A stretch of 64,000 bases of DNA from Olsenella_K sp050953285 (GCA_050953285.1 JBMNMK010000002.1:992001-1056000), one strand, 5' to 3'. Positions 51,721 to 61,287 are shown, counted from the stretch's first letter. Numbers and translations: made by a program. Notes: a model not told the origin generated them from the sequence alone.

Positions 51721-52773
51721 CTACTCTGCAAAGCGGTTCTTGTGATCCCAGCTGTGGATATAGAGCTTATCGCTCACGAGATAATCATAGATGGAATCAA
51801 CAATCTCAATGCCGCCCGCCTCATCACACTTTGCCTTGCGGATAAGTGCGCGCTCGCCAGGATAGTAGACCTTATCAAAACCAGGTCCGGGCTTCACAGC
51901 GCACAGTTCATCCAGCGTCTGGGACATATGGTGCTTGAACTCAGCCAAGCCACAGAAGCGAGAAGGATCGATGACAATGTGCAGGTGTCCCAGCTCTCTA
52001 CCCTCGGAGAGGTCATGATACATTGAGGTGACCTTACCACCAGACGGCACTCCTAAAAGCACGCCGGAGAGAATGTCGACAACCATCATGAGCCCATAGC
52101 CCTTAGGTCCTGCAATGGCGCGCAGGGCGTTCACCTTATGAGGATCGGTGGTGGGGTTGCCATCAATATCAACTGCCCAATCGTCAGGAATCATGCGACC
52201 AGCGCTCTTGGCATCTAGGATTTTTCCCCAGGCCTGAACCGTTGTAGCCATATCAAAGTTGACAAAGCGCTCATCTGCTGTTGGAGCACCAAAAGCAATG
52301 GGGTTGGTGCCATAGAAAGGCTCGGCGCCGCCATAGGGAATAACCATGGGGTCGCTTTGGCACATGGTGAGGCAGCACAGGTCATTTTTTGCCGCCATCT
52401 CTGTGTAATAACCAAGAGCACCCGTGTGAGACACACGTTTAACGCCTACGACGCCAATGCCATTCTCACGCGCAAGATCCATGGCCTTCTCAAGACCCAG
52501 AATCGCAAAGGGGTATCCGCAGCCGTTGTCACCATCAATAATGCCCGAGCAAGGGCCAGTCTGAGTCCAGCTCCACTTTGGATCGATGGTCATACCACCT
52601 TTGGAGATACGCTCGGTGTAGTACTCAACACGTACCTCGCCATGGCTGTGCAGACCGCGCTCGCTCGACCACGTAAGCACCTCTGCCATCTTTTCGGCAT
52701 GATCTTCATGGAGACCAGCTGCCATAAACTTCTTCTTCATGAGCTCTTTCAACTTTTCGCGCTTAACCAGCAT
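51721..52773 (-). CDS. allD: Ureidoglycolate dehydrogenase
   Basis: AllD oxidises ureidoglycolate to oxalurate with NAD. The 350-aa protein belongs to the type 2 malate/lactate dehydrogenase family: TWSSERGLHSHGEVRV, GVVGVKRVSHTGALGYYTEMAA, FYGTNPIAFGAPT, FDMATTVQAWGK, GPKGYGLMMVVDILSGVLLG. The family alone also fits other dehydrogenases, but the operon (allE, FdrA-YlbE, carbamate kinase) makes AllD by far the best call. Last gene of the operon. Confidence 0.88.
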   Translation of the reverse strand: MLVKREKLKELMKKKFMAAGLHEDHAEKMAEVLTWSSERGLHSHGEVRVEYYTERISKGGMTIDPKWSWTQTGPCSGIIDGDNGCGYPFAILGLEKAMDLARENGIGVVGVKRVSHTGALGYYTEMAAKNDLCCLTMCQSDPMVIPYGGAEPFYGTNPIAFGAPTADERFVNFDMATTVQAWGKILDAKSAGRMIPDDWAVDIDGNPTTDPHKVNALRAIAGPKGYGLMMVVDILSGVLLGVPSGGKVTSMYHDLSEGRELGHLHIVIDPSRFCGLAEFKHHMSQTLDELCAVKPGPGFDKVYYPGERALIRKAKCDEAGGIEIVDSIYDYLVSDKLYIHSWDHKNRFAE

Positions 52774-52809
52774 GTTCTCTCCTAACTCATAACTTCCACT
52801 TGACCAAAA

Positions 52810-53763
52810 CTAGCTCACTATGCGTGTACCTGCACCCTCATCAATCCGAGAGAGCTTTTCCAATGACGTGATGACCGCGCTTCTAAAGGCACTTGACCGC
52901 ACAAACTTCATGCAGGCTTGAATCTTGGGAAGCATGGACCCCTTGGGGAACTGATTCTCGGCGATAAACCCCTCAAGCTCCTCACAGCTCACGCGCCCAA
53001 GCGGGCGCTCGGTTGGCTTGTTGAAGTCCACGCAGACGTTATCGACACCGGTGCAGATCACCAACAAGTCAGCGTCCACAATCTCCGCAAGTTTCTCAGC
53101 CGTTAAGTCCTTATCGATAACGCCCTCAACGCCTTTGAACCCGTCGTCGGTCTCAATGACCGGGATGCCGCCTCCGCCAACGCACACAACGATGTCACCG
53201 CGCGCTGCGAGCTCAGGTATGCAGGCGGAACCGGGTACATCGAGCGGCGTTGGCGAAGCTACGACTTTGCGCCAACCTCTTCCTGAATCCTCAACATACG
53301 TGCAGCCATCTATTTCATGGGCCCTTCTGGCTTCATCTTCTGTTAAGAAAGGTCCGATTGGCTTAGTTGGGTGGGAAAACGCGGGATCATCTGCAGAAAC
53401 AGCAGTCGTTGTCATGAGTACATCGACACGCCTGTCAAGACCAGCCCGCTTGAGCTCGGTCTTGAGCGCAAGTACGGTCCAATACCCAATAGATCCTTGC
53501 GTCATAGCCACGCAGGTATCAAGGGGCATGGCCGGACTGTGATCTGAGGAGCCCTGCAGCTGCTGGAGCAGCAAGTTTCCTACTTGCGGTCCGTTGCCAT
53601 GGGTGATGATGACTTCTTTTCCTGCTTGGATGAGCGGTACAATCTGTGCACACGTACGCTCAAGTGCCTTGATCTGCGCATCTGCGCTGGGATCGTCGGT
53701 GAGAATGGCATTTCCACCAAGGGCAATGACCATACGCTTGGAGCGCGCGCTCACGTCTTCCAT
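52810..53763 (-). CDS. arcC: Carbamate kinase
   Basis: Carbamate kinase makes ATP from carbamoyl phosphate and ADP. The 317-aa protein has VIALGGNAILTDDPSADAQ, THGNGPQVGNLLLQQL, IGYWTVLALKTEL, CVGGGGIPV and VDKDLTAEKLAE-like motif (IDKDLTAEKLAEI). No arcA or arcB lies nearby, so it serves the all pathway (AllK/YbcF-like), taking carbamoyl phosphate from oxalurate. The ATG at 53763 has AAAGGA 5 nt upstream. It follows the DUF2877 gene by 31 bp. Confidence 0.92.
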   Translation of the reverse strand: MEDVSARSKRMVIALGGNAILTDDPSADAQIKALERTCAQIVPLIQAGKEVIITHGNGPQVGNLLLQQLQGSSDHSPAMPLDTCVAMTQGSIGYWTVLALKTELKRAGLDRRVDVLMTTTAVSADDPAFSHPTKPIGPFLTEDEARRAHEIDGCTYVEDSGRGWRKVVASPTPLDVPGSACIPELAARGDIVVCVGGGGIPVIETDDGFKGVEGVIDKDLTAEKLAEIVDADLLVICTGVDNVCVDFNKPTERPLGRVSCEELEGFIAENQFPKGSMLPKIQACMKFVRSSAFRSAVITSLEKLSRIDEGAGTRIVS

Positions 53764-53794
53764 GTTTATCCTTTCATGCGCATACCCGGCCAGT

Positions 53795-54649
53795 TCATGA
53801 CCTGGTATCGACTCTAGAACGCGCATTCAGCAGCCGCGCTGAAGCGCCCATCAAAGCACAGCCCAGACCAACAAGCATGTCAGTTCCCGAGCTGTGACCA
53901 TAATCCTTGCAACGATCAATCATCTGCCGAAGATCTTGGTTCACTTCCGCCGCACCAAAGAGAGCAAGCATCTGCTCATTCACATATCCCTCTTGCATGG
54001 CCCTAAGATATGCCCTGCTCACGTATGTTGTCGTACGCTCTTTGGCCACTTCATCAAGCAGGCGAGAAAAATGTGCGTGTCCGCGCGCATTGCCACCTGC
54101 CAAAAGTCCTGCGCCATAGCCGCAAAGTATGTCATCTCCAGAAGGCGTCAGGCCAGGTCCTCTGCCATAGAGCCACCTTATGGCCGCCTCCTGAGCAGAC
54201 GTGCCGCCTTCTGCCAGGGCGGCCACATACGTTGCCGCAGCCGACAGATCACGAAGGCCCGTCTTCTCCATGCAAACGGATGCCATAAGGGCATTTACCA
54301 GTCGCGCCTGGGCTTCCGGTGTCAAAGAATGGCTAATCTTGAGCTCAGTGGGTACCAGGGAAGAAAGATTGAGGGTATACGGATCTTCCTCTTTTTCAAA
54401 CCTCAGAACACCAGCTTCTGCATATACCTCATCACCTGCAGAAACCGTGCGCATAAGGGCTCTTTGGAGCGCAGGTTCAAGCTGCACACCAATGCAGCTT
54501 AGGGGCTTGTCGTATCCCCCTATGTACACCAACTCATCTGGATTAAAGCAGATGTCAAACCCATGGCTGAACACGCTGACCACATATCCCCTGCAAGTAG
54601 GCTCTATGATCGTGCGTGCGCGGGAACTGATGCGAGCGTGAACAGCCAT
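53795..54649 (-). CDS. DUF2877 protein (AllH/YlbF-like)
   Basis: A 284-aa DUF2877 protein. The family signature is LYGRGPGLTPSGDDILCGYGAGLLA; the C-terminal SSGTDMLVGLGCAL is also typical. In E. coli the neighbour of fdrA and ylbE, ylbF, encodes such a protein, and the three have been proposed as parts of the oxamate carbamoyltransferase (AllF, AllG, AllH). Here it lies 11 bp after the FdrA-YlbE fusion and before carbamate kinase, so the same role is inferred. Confidence 0.82.
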   Translation of the reverse strand: MAVHARISSRARTIIEPTCRGYVVSVFSHGFDICFNPDELVYIGGYDKPLSCIGVQLEPALQRALMRTVSAGDEVYAEAGVLRFEKEEDPYTLNLSSLVPTELKISHSLTPEAQARLVNALMASVCMEKTGLRDLSAAATYVAALAEGGTSAQEAAIRWLYGRGPGLTPSGDDILCGYGAGLLAGGNARGHAHFSRLLDEVAKERTTTYVSRAYLRAMQEGYVNEQMLALFGAAEVNQDLRQMIDRCKDYGHSSGTDMLVGLGCALMGASARLLNARSRVDTRS

Positions 54650-54660
54650 GGTATATCTAC

Positions 54661-57660
54661 CTACTCAATCCCAAGCTTCTTGCAGTAAGCTTCGAGCGCC
54701 TTGGTGAAGCATCCCAGTGGAGCTTGTACGGTGCCAGCACCAATCTGGCCAAGGCCAGCCTTCTTATTGGCAATGCCGGTGTTGATGGTGGGCGTGATGC
54801 CAGTGGCAACAACTTTCCTGATGTCAATTCCCAGGTTGGTTCCCTTGAAGTCCCAGGTTGGAATGGTCCAGTTGGGGTTGTGAGAGATTGAGATCTTCTC
54901 GCCCTCTTCGCTGTAGCGGATGGCATCCTTAAAGCCGCCTGCACCCACGAAGCGTGTCACGCCAGGAGCTGCAATCATGGCCATAGCGCCAACGCCCACG
55001 GTTTCGGTGATAGCCGAATCTCCAATGTCTGGGTTGGCATCATCTGCGGTATAGCCGGTGAAATAGAGACCCTGCGGTGTATTGACCGGAGCCTCAAACC
55101 ACTCATCACCCATCCCGGCAATTCTGATACCAAAGTTCTCGCCGTTTCGGCACATGGTGGTGACGACGCAGCCGTGCTCGTACTTGCGGGCGTAGTCCAC
55201 CATGGCTTTGCCGGTGGCCATCATGATGTTCAAGAAGAACTGATCGGTGTCTGCCAAGAACTGGATAACCTGCTGCTTTTCTGTCTCATTCCAGTCAAGT
55301 GCGCAGATGAGCGGTGCCACGGTCTTAAGGAAGACCAAGGAGGCTGCAATATTTCTCTGATGGAACTCATCTCCCATGGTAATTGCCTTAGCAATCATAG
55401 GATTGATGTTGATACCACCCTCAACAGAGCGGATTGCGGCGGAGAGAACAGGGCCTAAGACATCTGCCATCCAGTGCAGACGGTCCACCACTTCCTGATC
55501 ATAAGCACCAAAGCGCAACACCTTGCCGATGCCCTCGTTCATAGTGCAGTAAGCAACCGTATCATCAACCCTGTTGACAGCCTTGAGAACTGCCATGCTG
55601 CCAGAGGTGATACCGCCCATAGGACCTACGGCATGTACCGAGTGGCACGGCATAAACTTAACCTCACCGGACTCGAGCAGTGCACGGGCTTCTGCCTCGT
55701 CTTGTGCCCAACCCTCAAAGAGAGCAGCACCTACGCACGAGCCCTGCATAGGATCGCTCATGTGGGAGTACTCAATAGGAGGGCCTGCGTGCAAAATAAC
55801 CTTGCCGTTGAGCTCAGGAATTTCGGTATCTGCGCGGACCACGTCGACCAGGAAGGGCTGGGAATCACGCAGGCGAGCAATAACGACCTCGTTGGCCTCA
55901 TCAATCTCGTCCTCATGGGCGCCCAACTCATGCAGCAGATGGATAAGATGCTTATCCCCTCCTGCCAGCGGTTTCCATGAATACTGAACCGCCTCTGCAC
56001 CGTAATCAGCAAAGGGCTTCAAGAAGGACTCAACACCCACGTTGATGATGTGGGGTTTCTCACTTAAGAGCTCTTTTACCGCAGCTGAGGGCTCAGGAAC
56101 AGGATCGGTGTTCTTGCCCTCATAGGCAACAACGTCTCTATCCTCTTCCACAAAGGTGATGCCCTTAAGCGCCAGAGCGTAGCGGATAGCGCGTGCATTG
56201 GAGGTCTCCATGTGTACGCCCACGCCACGCAGAATGTCAAACGAAGCAGCGTAGTCCTGCGGATCTTGTGTGGTACCGGTAACAGAGCCCACAAAGTAAA
56301 GCTCTCTTCCCTCCGCGCGAGCCGCATCCTGGCACTCTTTGATGACAGGTGCGAGTGCCGCCGCCATATCGGGGTGGCAGCCATAGCCTAACATCACGTC
56401 AAACAGTATCACGCCCGTGTTCTTATCGGCCGCATACTTACGGATGTAGCTGATCCTCACGTCAGGATCGATCATGGGGTGAGGCCTACCCTGCGTGTAG
56501 ACATCATCGCCCAGGTCAATCACGTCGTAGCCCTGTGCATGGAGGATGTAGCCATGCTCTTTCACGACGCCGCCCAGGTCAAGCGCCTCAGAGATGAGCA
56601 TGCCCGCCTCATTGGCAAGGGTTCCGCCAGAGTAGAGACCGATGACGGTCTTCTCTGCCGATAAGGGCTTTGAGTTGGGAAGATCAAGCGGCTCCAGGTA
56701 GTTCTTCTTGATGGCGTTGCCACGAGCCAGATCAACCGCAATCTTTGCCGTCTCCTCGAGGGTATGTGCCAGGTAGACCTTGCCCACGTGATGTGTGGGC
56801 TTCTCGCCCAAGAAAATGGCAACAACCGGCTTTGAGCAGCGCTCAAGCAGGTCGACGACCTTATCTCTCACTTCAGGCGCAGGCGGCTTGGAGATGACGC
56901 AGATAACCTTGATAGCATCTTCATGTTCCAGAGCAGCAATGCCGTCCATAACGGTAATGGCACCGACCTCACTGGAAAGGTCCCTGCCGCCGGTACCAAT
57001 GGCGTGCAGCACACCTTCACCCAGACGGTCAATGATGCAAGAGACTTCCTGGATGCCCGTGCCAGATGCGCCAACAATACCCACCGAGCCCTCACGCACC
57101 ACGTTGGTAAAGGCAATGGGCACGCCTGAGATGATGCCCGTGCCGCAGTCTGGACCCATTAGCATAAGGCCTTTATCGTGCGCCTTTTGCTTGAGGCGCG
57201 CCTCGTCTTCAATGGAGATGTTATCCGTGAAGGAGAACACGTTAAGACCCAGATCAAGCGCGTGCTCAATCTCCGGTGCCGTGTATTCTCCAGGAGTCGA
57301 GAAGAGCGCCAGGTTTGCGGAAGGCAGCGCCTCAAGAGCCTCGTCCCAAGACTCGACGGTAGTTCTCTCGGCGCTGTCAGACTTGACCGACAAGTCGGAG
57401 AGGAACTTGTCGATCTCATCCAGCACGTGATCCATCACCTGCTCATCTTCTGCGTCCACGACGACAACCATATCTGAGGGGGTAGCTTGGGCTGCCTCGT
57501 CGGTGAGAAGGCCTCCGCTCTTGAAGATGTCCTTGTTTGCATCAGTACCCATCATGATCTGGCTCTTGGTGACACCAGGCAGTGCATTCATAGCATTGGT
57601 CAAAAGCATCAGATTGATGGAATCCTGATAGCTGTTTTTTCTCACTACGGTTTTTAACAT
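54661..57660 (-). CDS. FdrA-YlbE (AllF-AllG) fusion, oxamate carbamoyltransferase component
   Basis: A 999-aa protein that joins two proteins separate in E. coli. Residues about 1-520 are FdrA-like, related to the alpha chain of succinyl-CoA synthetase: LMGPDCGTGIISGVPIAF, GIVGASGTGIQEVSCIIDRLGEGV, and GLYSGGTLANEAGMLISEALDLG. Residues about 525-999 are DUF1116 (YlbE): HAGPPIEYSHMSDPMQGSCVGA, MPCHSVHAVGPMGGITSGSMAVLKAVNR, FGIRIAGMGDEWFEAPVNTPQG. Together with DUF2877 they should split oxalurate into oxamate and carbamoyl phosphate. It follows allE by 32 bp. The fusion supports a fixed one-to-one complex. Residues that catalyse the reaction are not known. Confidence 0.88.
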   Translation of the reverse strand: MLKTVVRKNSYQDSINLMLLTNAMNALPGVTKSQIMMGTDANKDIFKSGGLLTDEAAQATPSDMVVVVDAEDEQVMDHVLDEIDKFLSDLSVKSDSAERTTVESWDEALEALPSANLALFSTPGEYTAPEIEHALDLGLNVFSFTDNISIEDEARLKQKAHDKGLMLMGPDCGTGIISGVPIAFTNVVREGSVGIVGASGTGIQEVSCIIDRLGEGVLHAIGTGGRDLSSEVGAITVMDGIAALEHEDAIKVICVISKPPAPEVRDKVVDLLERCSKPVVAIFLGEKPTHHVGKVYLAHTLEETAKIAVDLARGNAIKKNYLEPLDLPNSKPLSAEKTVIGLYSGGTLANEAGMLISEALDLGGVVKEHGYILHAQGYDVIDLGDDVYTQGRPHPMIDPDVRISYIRKYAADKNTGVILFDVMLGYGCHPDMAAALAPVIKECQDAARAEGRELYFVGSVTGTTQDPQDYAASFDILRGVGVHMETSNARAIRYALALKGITFVEEDRDVVAYEGKNTDPVPEPSAAVKELLSEKPHIINVGVESFLKPFADYGAEAVQYSWKPLAGGDKHLIHLLHELGAHEDEIDEANEVVIARLRDSQPFLVDVVRADTEIPELNGKVILHAGPPIEYSHMSDPMQGSCVGAALFEGWAQDEAEARALLESGEVKFMPCHSVHAVGPMGGITSGSMAVLKAVNRVDDTVAYCTMNEGIGKVLRFGAYDQEVVDRLHWMADVLGPVLSAAIRSVEGGININPMIAKAITMGDEFHQRNIAASLVFLKTVAPLICALDWNETEKQQVIQFLADTDQFFLNIMMATGKAMVDYARKYEHGCVVTTMCRNGENFGIRIAGMGDEWFEAPVNTPQGLYFTGYTADDANPDIGDSAITETVGVGAMAMIAAPGVTRFVGAGGFKDAIRYSEEGEKISISHNPNWTIPTWDFKGTNLGIDIRKVVATGITPTINTGIANKKAGLGQIGAGTVQAPLGCFTKALEAYCKKLGIE

Positions 57661-57692
57661 GAGAGTGATTCCTTATCGCAGAGTTCCGCAGC

Positions 57693-58484
57693 TTAGAGCT
57701 GTGGATCGCGGTTGCAGTCCTTGGAGTAGATGTAGGCAAACTCCTCGCCACGGCCGACTGCATAGCAGGCCTGGGGTACGTAGGAGTCCATGTAGAGGTA
57801 GTCACCCTTCTTGACCGGCAGCCACGTGTCACCCAGCACATACATGCCCTCACCAGAGTAGATGTAGGCGCCATGCTCCTGGAAGTGCGTCTCAATGTAT
57901 CCGTGACATGCGCCTGGCTTGAACGTGAGGATGTGCATGTTCATGTCAAAGCCCAGATCATGTGCTGCAGGCAGGAAGTCCTTGCAGCGGGCATCGCTCA
58001 TGCCCTCGTAGTCAACCCAATCAACATCGTTGATGTTGGCGAGCACCGTGTGTGCCTCATGACCGCTGATAGGCTCATAGATGCGCTTGTAGAGGAAGCA
58101 GAAGGCATCGGTGTCGCCGGCGTTCTTGAAGAATAGACGCTTTCCTGCAGGACAGAAGATGTATCCACCATCAGTAACCTCTTGGCTTACCTCACCATCA
58201 GAAAGCTCCATGCGGCCGTTAAATACGTAGAAGAAAACCTCAACTCCGTCTGCGCCAAAACCCTCCTGGCAGCCACCACCGGGGTGGACCGTTACCAGGT
58301 AATCACAGAAGGAAGCACCCAGCTTGGGCGTTGCCAGAATAGTGGCATCGCAATCCTCAAAACCGGGGATAACATTTTTAACTATGCCATCCGGCTCAAT
58401 GAGCGCCCACTCACCTTTGTGAACCTGGGAACGGTTCTGCAGAATGTCATTTCTATATCCAGTAACACCATTGAAGTAGCTCAT
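57693..58484 (-). CDS. allE: (S)-ureidoglycine aminohydrolase
   Basis: AllE (YlbA) releases ammonia from ureidoglycine, giving ureidoglycolate. The 263-aa protein is a bicupin: the first cupin spans about 60-140 (VHPGGGCQEGFGADGVEVFFYVFNG) and the second about 175-250, with the metal ligands in KPGACHGYIETHFQEHGAYIYSGEG. The start gives the family N-terminus SYFNGVTGYRNDIL. It is the first gene of the five-gene all operon, with two perfect palindromes upstream. Confidence 0.93.
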   Translation of the reverse strand: MSYFNGVTGYRNDILQNRSQVHKGEWALIEPDGIVKNVIPGFEDCDATILATPKLGASFCDYLVTVHPGGGCQEGFGADGVEVFFYVFNGRMELSDGEVSQEVTDGGYIFCPAGKRLFFKNAGDTDAFCFLYKRIYEPISGHEAHTVLANINDVDWVDYEGMSDARCKDFLPAAHDLGFDMNMHILTFKPGACHGYIETHFQEHGAYIYSGEGMYVLGDTWLPVKKGDYLYMDSYVPQACYAVGRGEEFAYIYSKDCNRDPQL

Positions 58485-58535
58485 GATTGCCCTTTCTCAA
58501 ACCCGTGAGTTTTATCCTTACGAGAAAGCTTAGTT

Positions 58536-58548
58536 GTCTCAATGAGAC
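58536..58548. promoter_or_regulatory. Perfect 13-bp palindrome upstream of allE
   Basis: GTCTCAATGAGAC is a 6+1+6 perfect palindrome, centred about 58 bp upstream of the allE ATG and only 6 bp from the larger palindrome. It is probably a second operator or part of a composite site. Confidence 0.5.
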
Positions 58549-58554
58549 CTGTAG

Positions 58555-58571
58555 TTATCCAAGTTGGATAA
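58555..58571. promoter_or_regulatory. Perfect 17-bp palindrome upstream of allE (all operator 1)
   Basis: TTATCCAAGTTGGATAA is an 8+1+8 perfect palindrome, 71-87 bp upstream of allE. A near copy (13 of 17 bases) precedes the other all operon at 61288-61304. The arrangement points to one regulator for both operons. No regulator gene lies in the window. Confidence 0.7.
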
Positions 58572-58633
58572 GAAACGGCCTATAACTTGCAAGTTCTCAC
58601 CAATTGTTGGAACACGCTACAGGCCGTGACTGA

Positions 58634-58662
58634 GCCTCTGAGTACCAGACGTACTCAGAGGC
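58634..58662 (-). terminator. Strong hairpin downstream of the MFS transporter gene
   Basis: GCCTCTGAGTAC/GTACTCAGAGGC is a perfect 12-bp stem with a 5-nt loop, 11 bp past the MFS stop. The minus-strand tail lacks a T-run, so it may act as a mRNA 3' end stabiliser or a weak terminator between the two all operons. Confidence 0.6.
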
Positions 58663-58672
58663 CAAAACGTGC

Positions 58673-59938
58673 TTATGCTGCAACCTTCTTGGCTGTTACC
58701 TTATTGACAAAGGCAAAGAACGCGCATCCAACAAGGAGCAGTGCTGCACCCAGGTAGAAGCCAAGCTCACCTGAGCCCGTGGAGTCAATAATCACACCGG
58801 TGAGCCAAGGCGCCACAACCGAGGAAGCCATACCAAAGAAGTTAAAGGTACCAAGCGTCGTAGCCGTGCTCTTGGCCTCTGCGCGGTCAGTGATATAGGA
58901 GATGAGCACGGGGTCTACTGCCATCTTGCCCAACAGACCGTAAAGCAGAAGGATGATGGCAAGGGTGAGTGCGCTCGGTGCAAACATGGAGACGGCAACC
59001 AGGATAAACGCTGCAACTTCCAAGAAGACGATGATGGTAGCCTTGCGATCACGATGCTTGTCGGACAGATGTGAGAACCACAGAGCACCCGGGATTGCCG
59101 TGACAGAGATCATTGAGACGACCAGACCAACGATGCCGCCCTCAATGCCGCGCTCGGACTGCAAGAAGTTCGGCAGCCAAGTCACGATCATGTAGTAGGA
59201 GTAACAGGTAGAGAAATACAGCAGGTAGCAGGAGATGTTGCTCAAAGACCAAAGACTTGCTTTCTTTTGGCTCTTATCGTCCGCTGATGTCTCAGCATGT
59301 GCAGGCTTGGCCTCTTGTGCCTGGTCTTTGCCGCCACGCAGCTGCTTCTTATCGCTCATGTTGTCGTGCAGGACAACAGCAAACCACACAACGAGAAGCA
59401 CAATCAGAACAGCGGCGATGGTCACCATGAGCTGCCAGGGCAAATTGAGCTGGTTTACCAGATATGAAGAGAGGGTCATGCCGATGATCATGCCAACTGC
59501 AGAACCCGAGTTCACGATTGCAGTGGAGATACCCTTCTTCTCTGCCGGCACATGCTCTGCCGTAAGAGAAAACGCCGCGCCGTAGTAGCAGCCGCATCCG
59601 ATACCGGCAAGAGCTGAGCCCACGTAGATGGCCTCAAGAGAGGTGGCGCGAGAAATCAAGAACGCGCCCAAGGCAAAGACGAGAAAACCAGGGATCAGCA
59701 CGCGCTTCTGGCCAAAGCGGTCAACCAACACGCCCGACGGGATCTGGAGGGCGGTGTAGCCAAAGAAGTAGCAGGAAGCGATGGCGCCCATAGCTGCGTT
59801 GGACTGTGCGCCAATGGTGCTCTGGATAGCCGGGTAGACCGGGCTTAGCATGGAGCGATAGATCCAGATGACCGTCCAGCCCAGGCAGAAGGTGAAGACA
59901 ATCGCCTTCCAGTAGTTCTTACCAATCGTTTTAGGCAT
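58673..59938 (-). CDS. MFS transporter, probable allantoate/ureide permease
   Basis: A 421-aa major facilitator permease with 12 predicted membrane segments and a hydrophilic central loop (about 195-235). The loop between segments 2 and 3 reads GVLVDRFGQKRVLIPG, the MFS signature. It is like the anion:cation symporter group. It lies 25 bp after allC and shares its operon, so it probably imports allantoate or another ureide. The ATG at 59938 has AAAGGA about 6 nt upstream. Substrate is inferred from context only. Confidence 0.82.
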   Translation of the reverse strand: MPKTIGKNYWKAIVFTFCLGWTVIWIYRSMLSPVYPAIQSTIGAQSNAAMGAIASCYFFGYTALQIPSGVLVDRFGQKRVLIPGFLVFALGAFLISRATSLEAIYVGSALAGIGCGCYYGAAFSLTAEHVPAEKKGISTAIVNSGSAVGMIIGMTLSSYLVNQLNLPWQLMVTIAAVLIVLLVVWFAVVLHDNMSDKKQLRGGKDQAQEAKPAHAETSADDKSQKKASLWSLSNISCYLLYFSTCYSYYMIVTWLPNFLQSERGIEGGIVGLVVSMISVTAIPGALWFSHLSDKHRDRKATIIVFLEVAAFILVAVSMFAPSALTLAIILLLYGLLGKMAVDPVLISYITDRAEAKSTATTLGTFNFFGMASSVVAPWLTGVIIDSTGSGELGFYLGAALLLVGCAFFAFVNKVTAKKVAA

Positions 59939-59963
59939 GGTTTTTCCTTTCTTGATGCCATAT

Positions 59964-61193
59964 TTAGTAGGCAAGCTCATACAGAGCTGCCTCAAGTGCC
60001 AAAACGCCTTGACGAATGTCGTCGATAGCCGTCCACTCCGCAGGGTTGTGGCTCACGCCTGCAATAGAAGGAACAAAGATCATGGCTGAGGGAATGTGCT
60101 TTGCGATGATCTGAGAGTCATGACCTGCACCGGAGTGCATCTCGCGGTAGTTGAGCTTGCTCGTTTGGCAAGCGCGGCGCACCACGTCAATCATCTTTTC
60201 ATCCATAGGGACCGGATCTTCATCCATCCAGTTGTCGATCTCGATCTCAATGCCCATGTCCTTACAAATTTCCTGCATATCCTTGGTGAGGCCATCGGTA
60301 AAGCTGACGAGAAAATCACGGTCGGTGTGACGGCAATCCATGGTGAAGGTCATCTCGCCAGGCACGACGTTGACCACGTTGGGCGTGACCTCAACCTTGC
60401 CAAAGGTCAAAACCAGAGGATCCCCTTCTGCCTTGGCCTTCTCAATGGATTGAGACACGATCTTGGCATATGCCTGCACCACGTCGTGTCGATAGCGCAT
60501 CATGGTAGTGCCTGCGTGATTAGCCTCACCCCTCAGGTGGATGTCATAGCGTCGCTGGCCGACAATACCGTGGACAACGCCGACCTTCTCGCCCTCCATC
60601 TCAAGCGTGTTTCCCTGCTCGATGTGGAGCTCCAGCCAGTTGGTAGTGCCGTCGAGAAGGGCATCGTGGCCCTGGTTGAAATCAAAACCACAGCCGTGCA
60701 TGGCATCGATAAAGCTCACGCCCTTGGCGTCTTTGATGTCTGTCATCTGGTTGTTGTCCTGAAGATCAAACAGGTTCTTGCTTCCCCAGAACACATACGG
60801 GAAACGGCTTCCCTCTTCTTCTGCCAACGAGACGACTGCCATGCTCTTCTTGGGCTGACCATATGTCTTGACCAAATCAGTCATGGCCAGATAAGCAGCC
60901 TCAATGCCAAGTGCACCGTCTAGCTTACCGCCGTGGACAACGGTATCAACATGTGAACCAGAAGCCACCACACCTGCATCTGGATCTGATCCTTCAAAGA
61001 CACCTTTGAGGTTGCCAACTGCATCAAACTCTGCAGTCATACCAGCCTCAACAAAACGCTCCTTGATTGCCTGTTGCGCCTGCAGCCACTCGGGCGTATA
61101 TAGAAGGCGTGTCATGCCCTGGTCGGGACCGCCAAAGCCAAACTGAGCAAGCCAGTCAATAATCTCTTCGATCTGTTCGTTAGTAACGCTCAT
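59964..61193 (-). CDS. allC: Allantoate amidohydrolase
   Basis: AllC hydrolyses allantoate to ureidoglycine, CO2 and ammonia. The 409-aa protein is an M20 family amidase with the metal motifs GSHVDTVVHGGKLDGALG, SLAEEEGSRFP and MHSGAGHDSQIIAKHIPSAMIFVPSIAGVSHNPAEW. The same family includes N-carbamoyl-amino-acid hydrolases; the neighbouring allE and allD favour allantoate. First gene of its operon, preceded by GAGAGGAAGG and a copy of the all operator. Confidence 0.9.
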   Translation of the reverse strand: MSVTNEQIEEIIDWLAQFGFGGPDQGMTRLLYTPEWLQAQQAIKERFVEAGMTAEFDAVGNLKGVFEGSDPDAGVVASGSHVDTVVHGGKLDGALGIEAAYLAMTDLVKTYGQPKKSMAVVSLAEEEGSRFPYVFWGSKNLFDLQDNNQMTDIKDAKGVSFIDAMHGCGFDFNQGHDALLDGTTNWLELHIEQGNTLEMEGEKVGVVHGIVGQRRYDIHLRGEANHAGTTMMRYRHDVVQAYAKIVSQSIEKAKAEGDPLVLTFGKVEVTPNVVNVVPGEMTFTMDCRHTDRDFLVSFTDGLTKDMQEICKDMGIEIEIDNWMDEDPVPMDEKMIDVVRRACQTSKLNYREMHSGAGHDSQIIAKHIPSAMIFVPSIAGVSHNPAEWTAIDDIRQGVLALEAALYELAY

Positions 61194-61287
61194 GCAAACC
61201 CTTCCTCTCTTAGGTGTGGTCCCACATACTTACGGAGCCGGGGCTTCAAGCTCATGTGCAATTTAGATTTATTGCTGAGGTACACCT

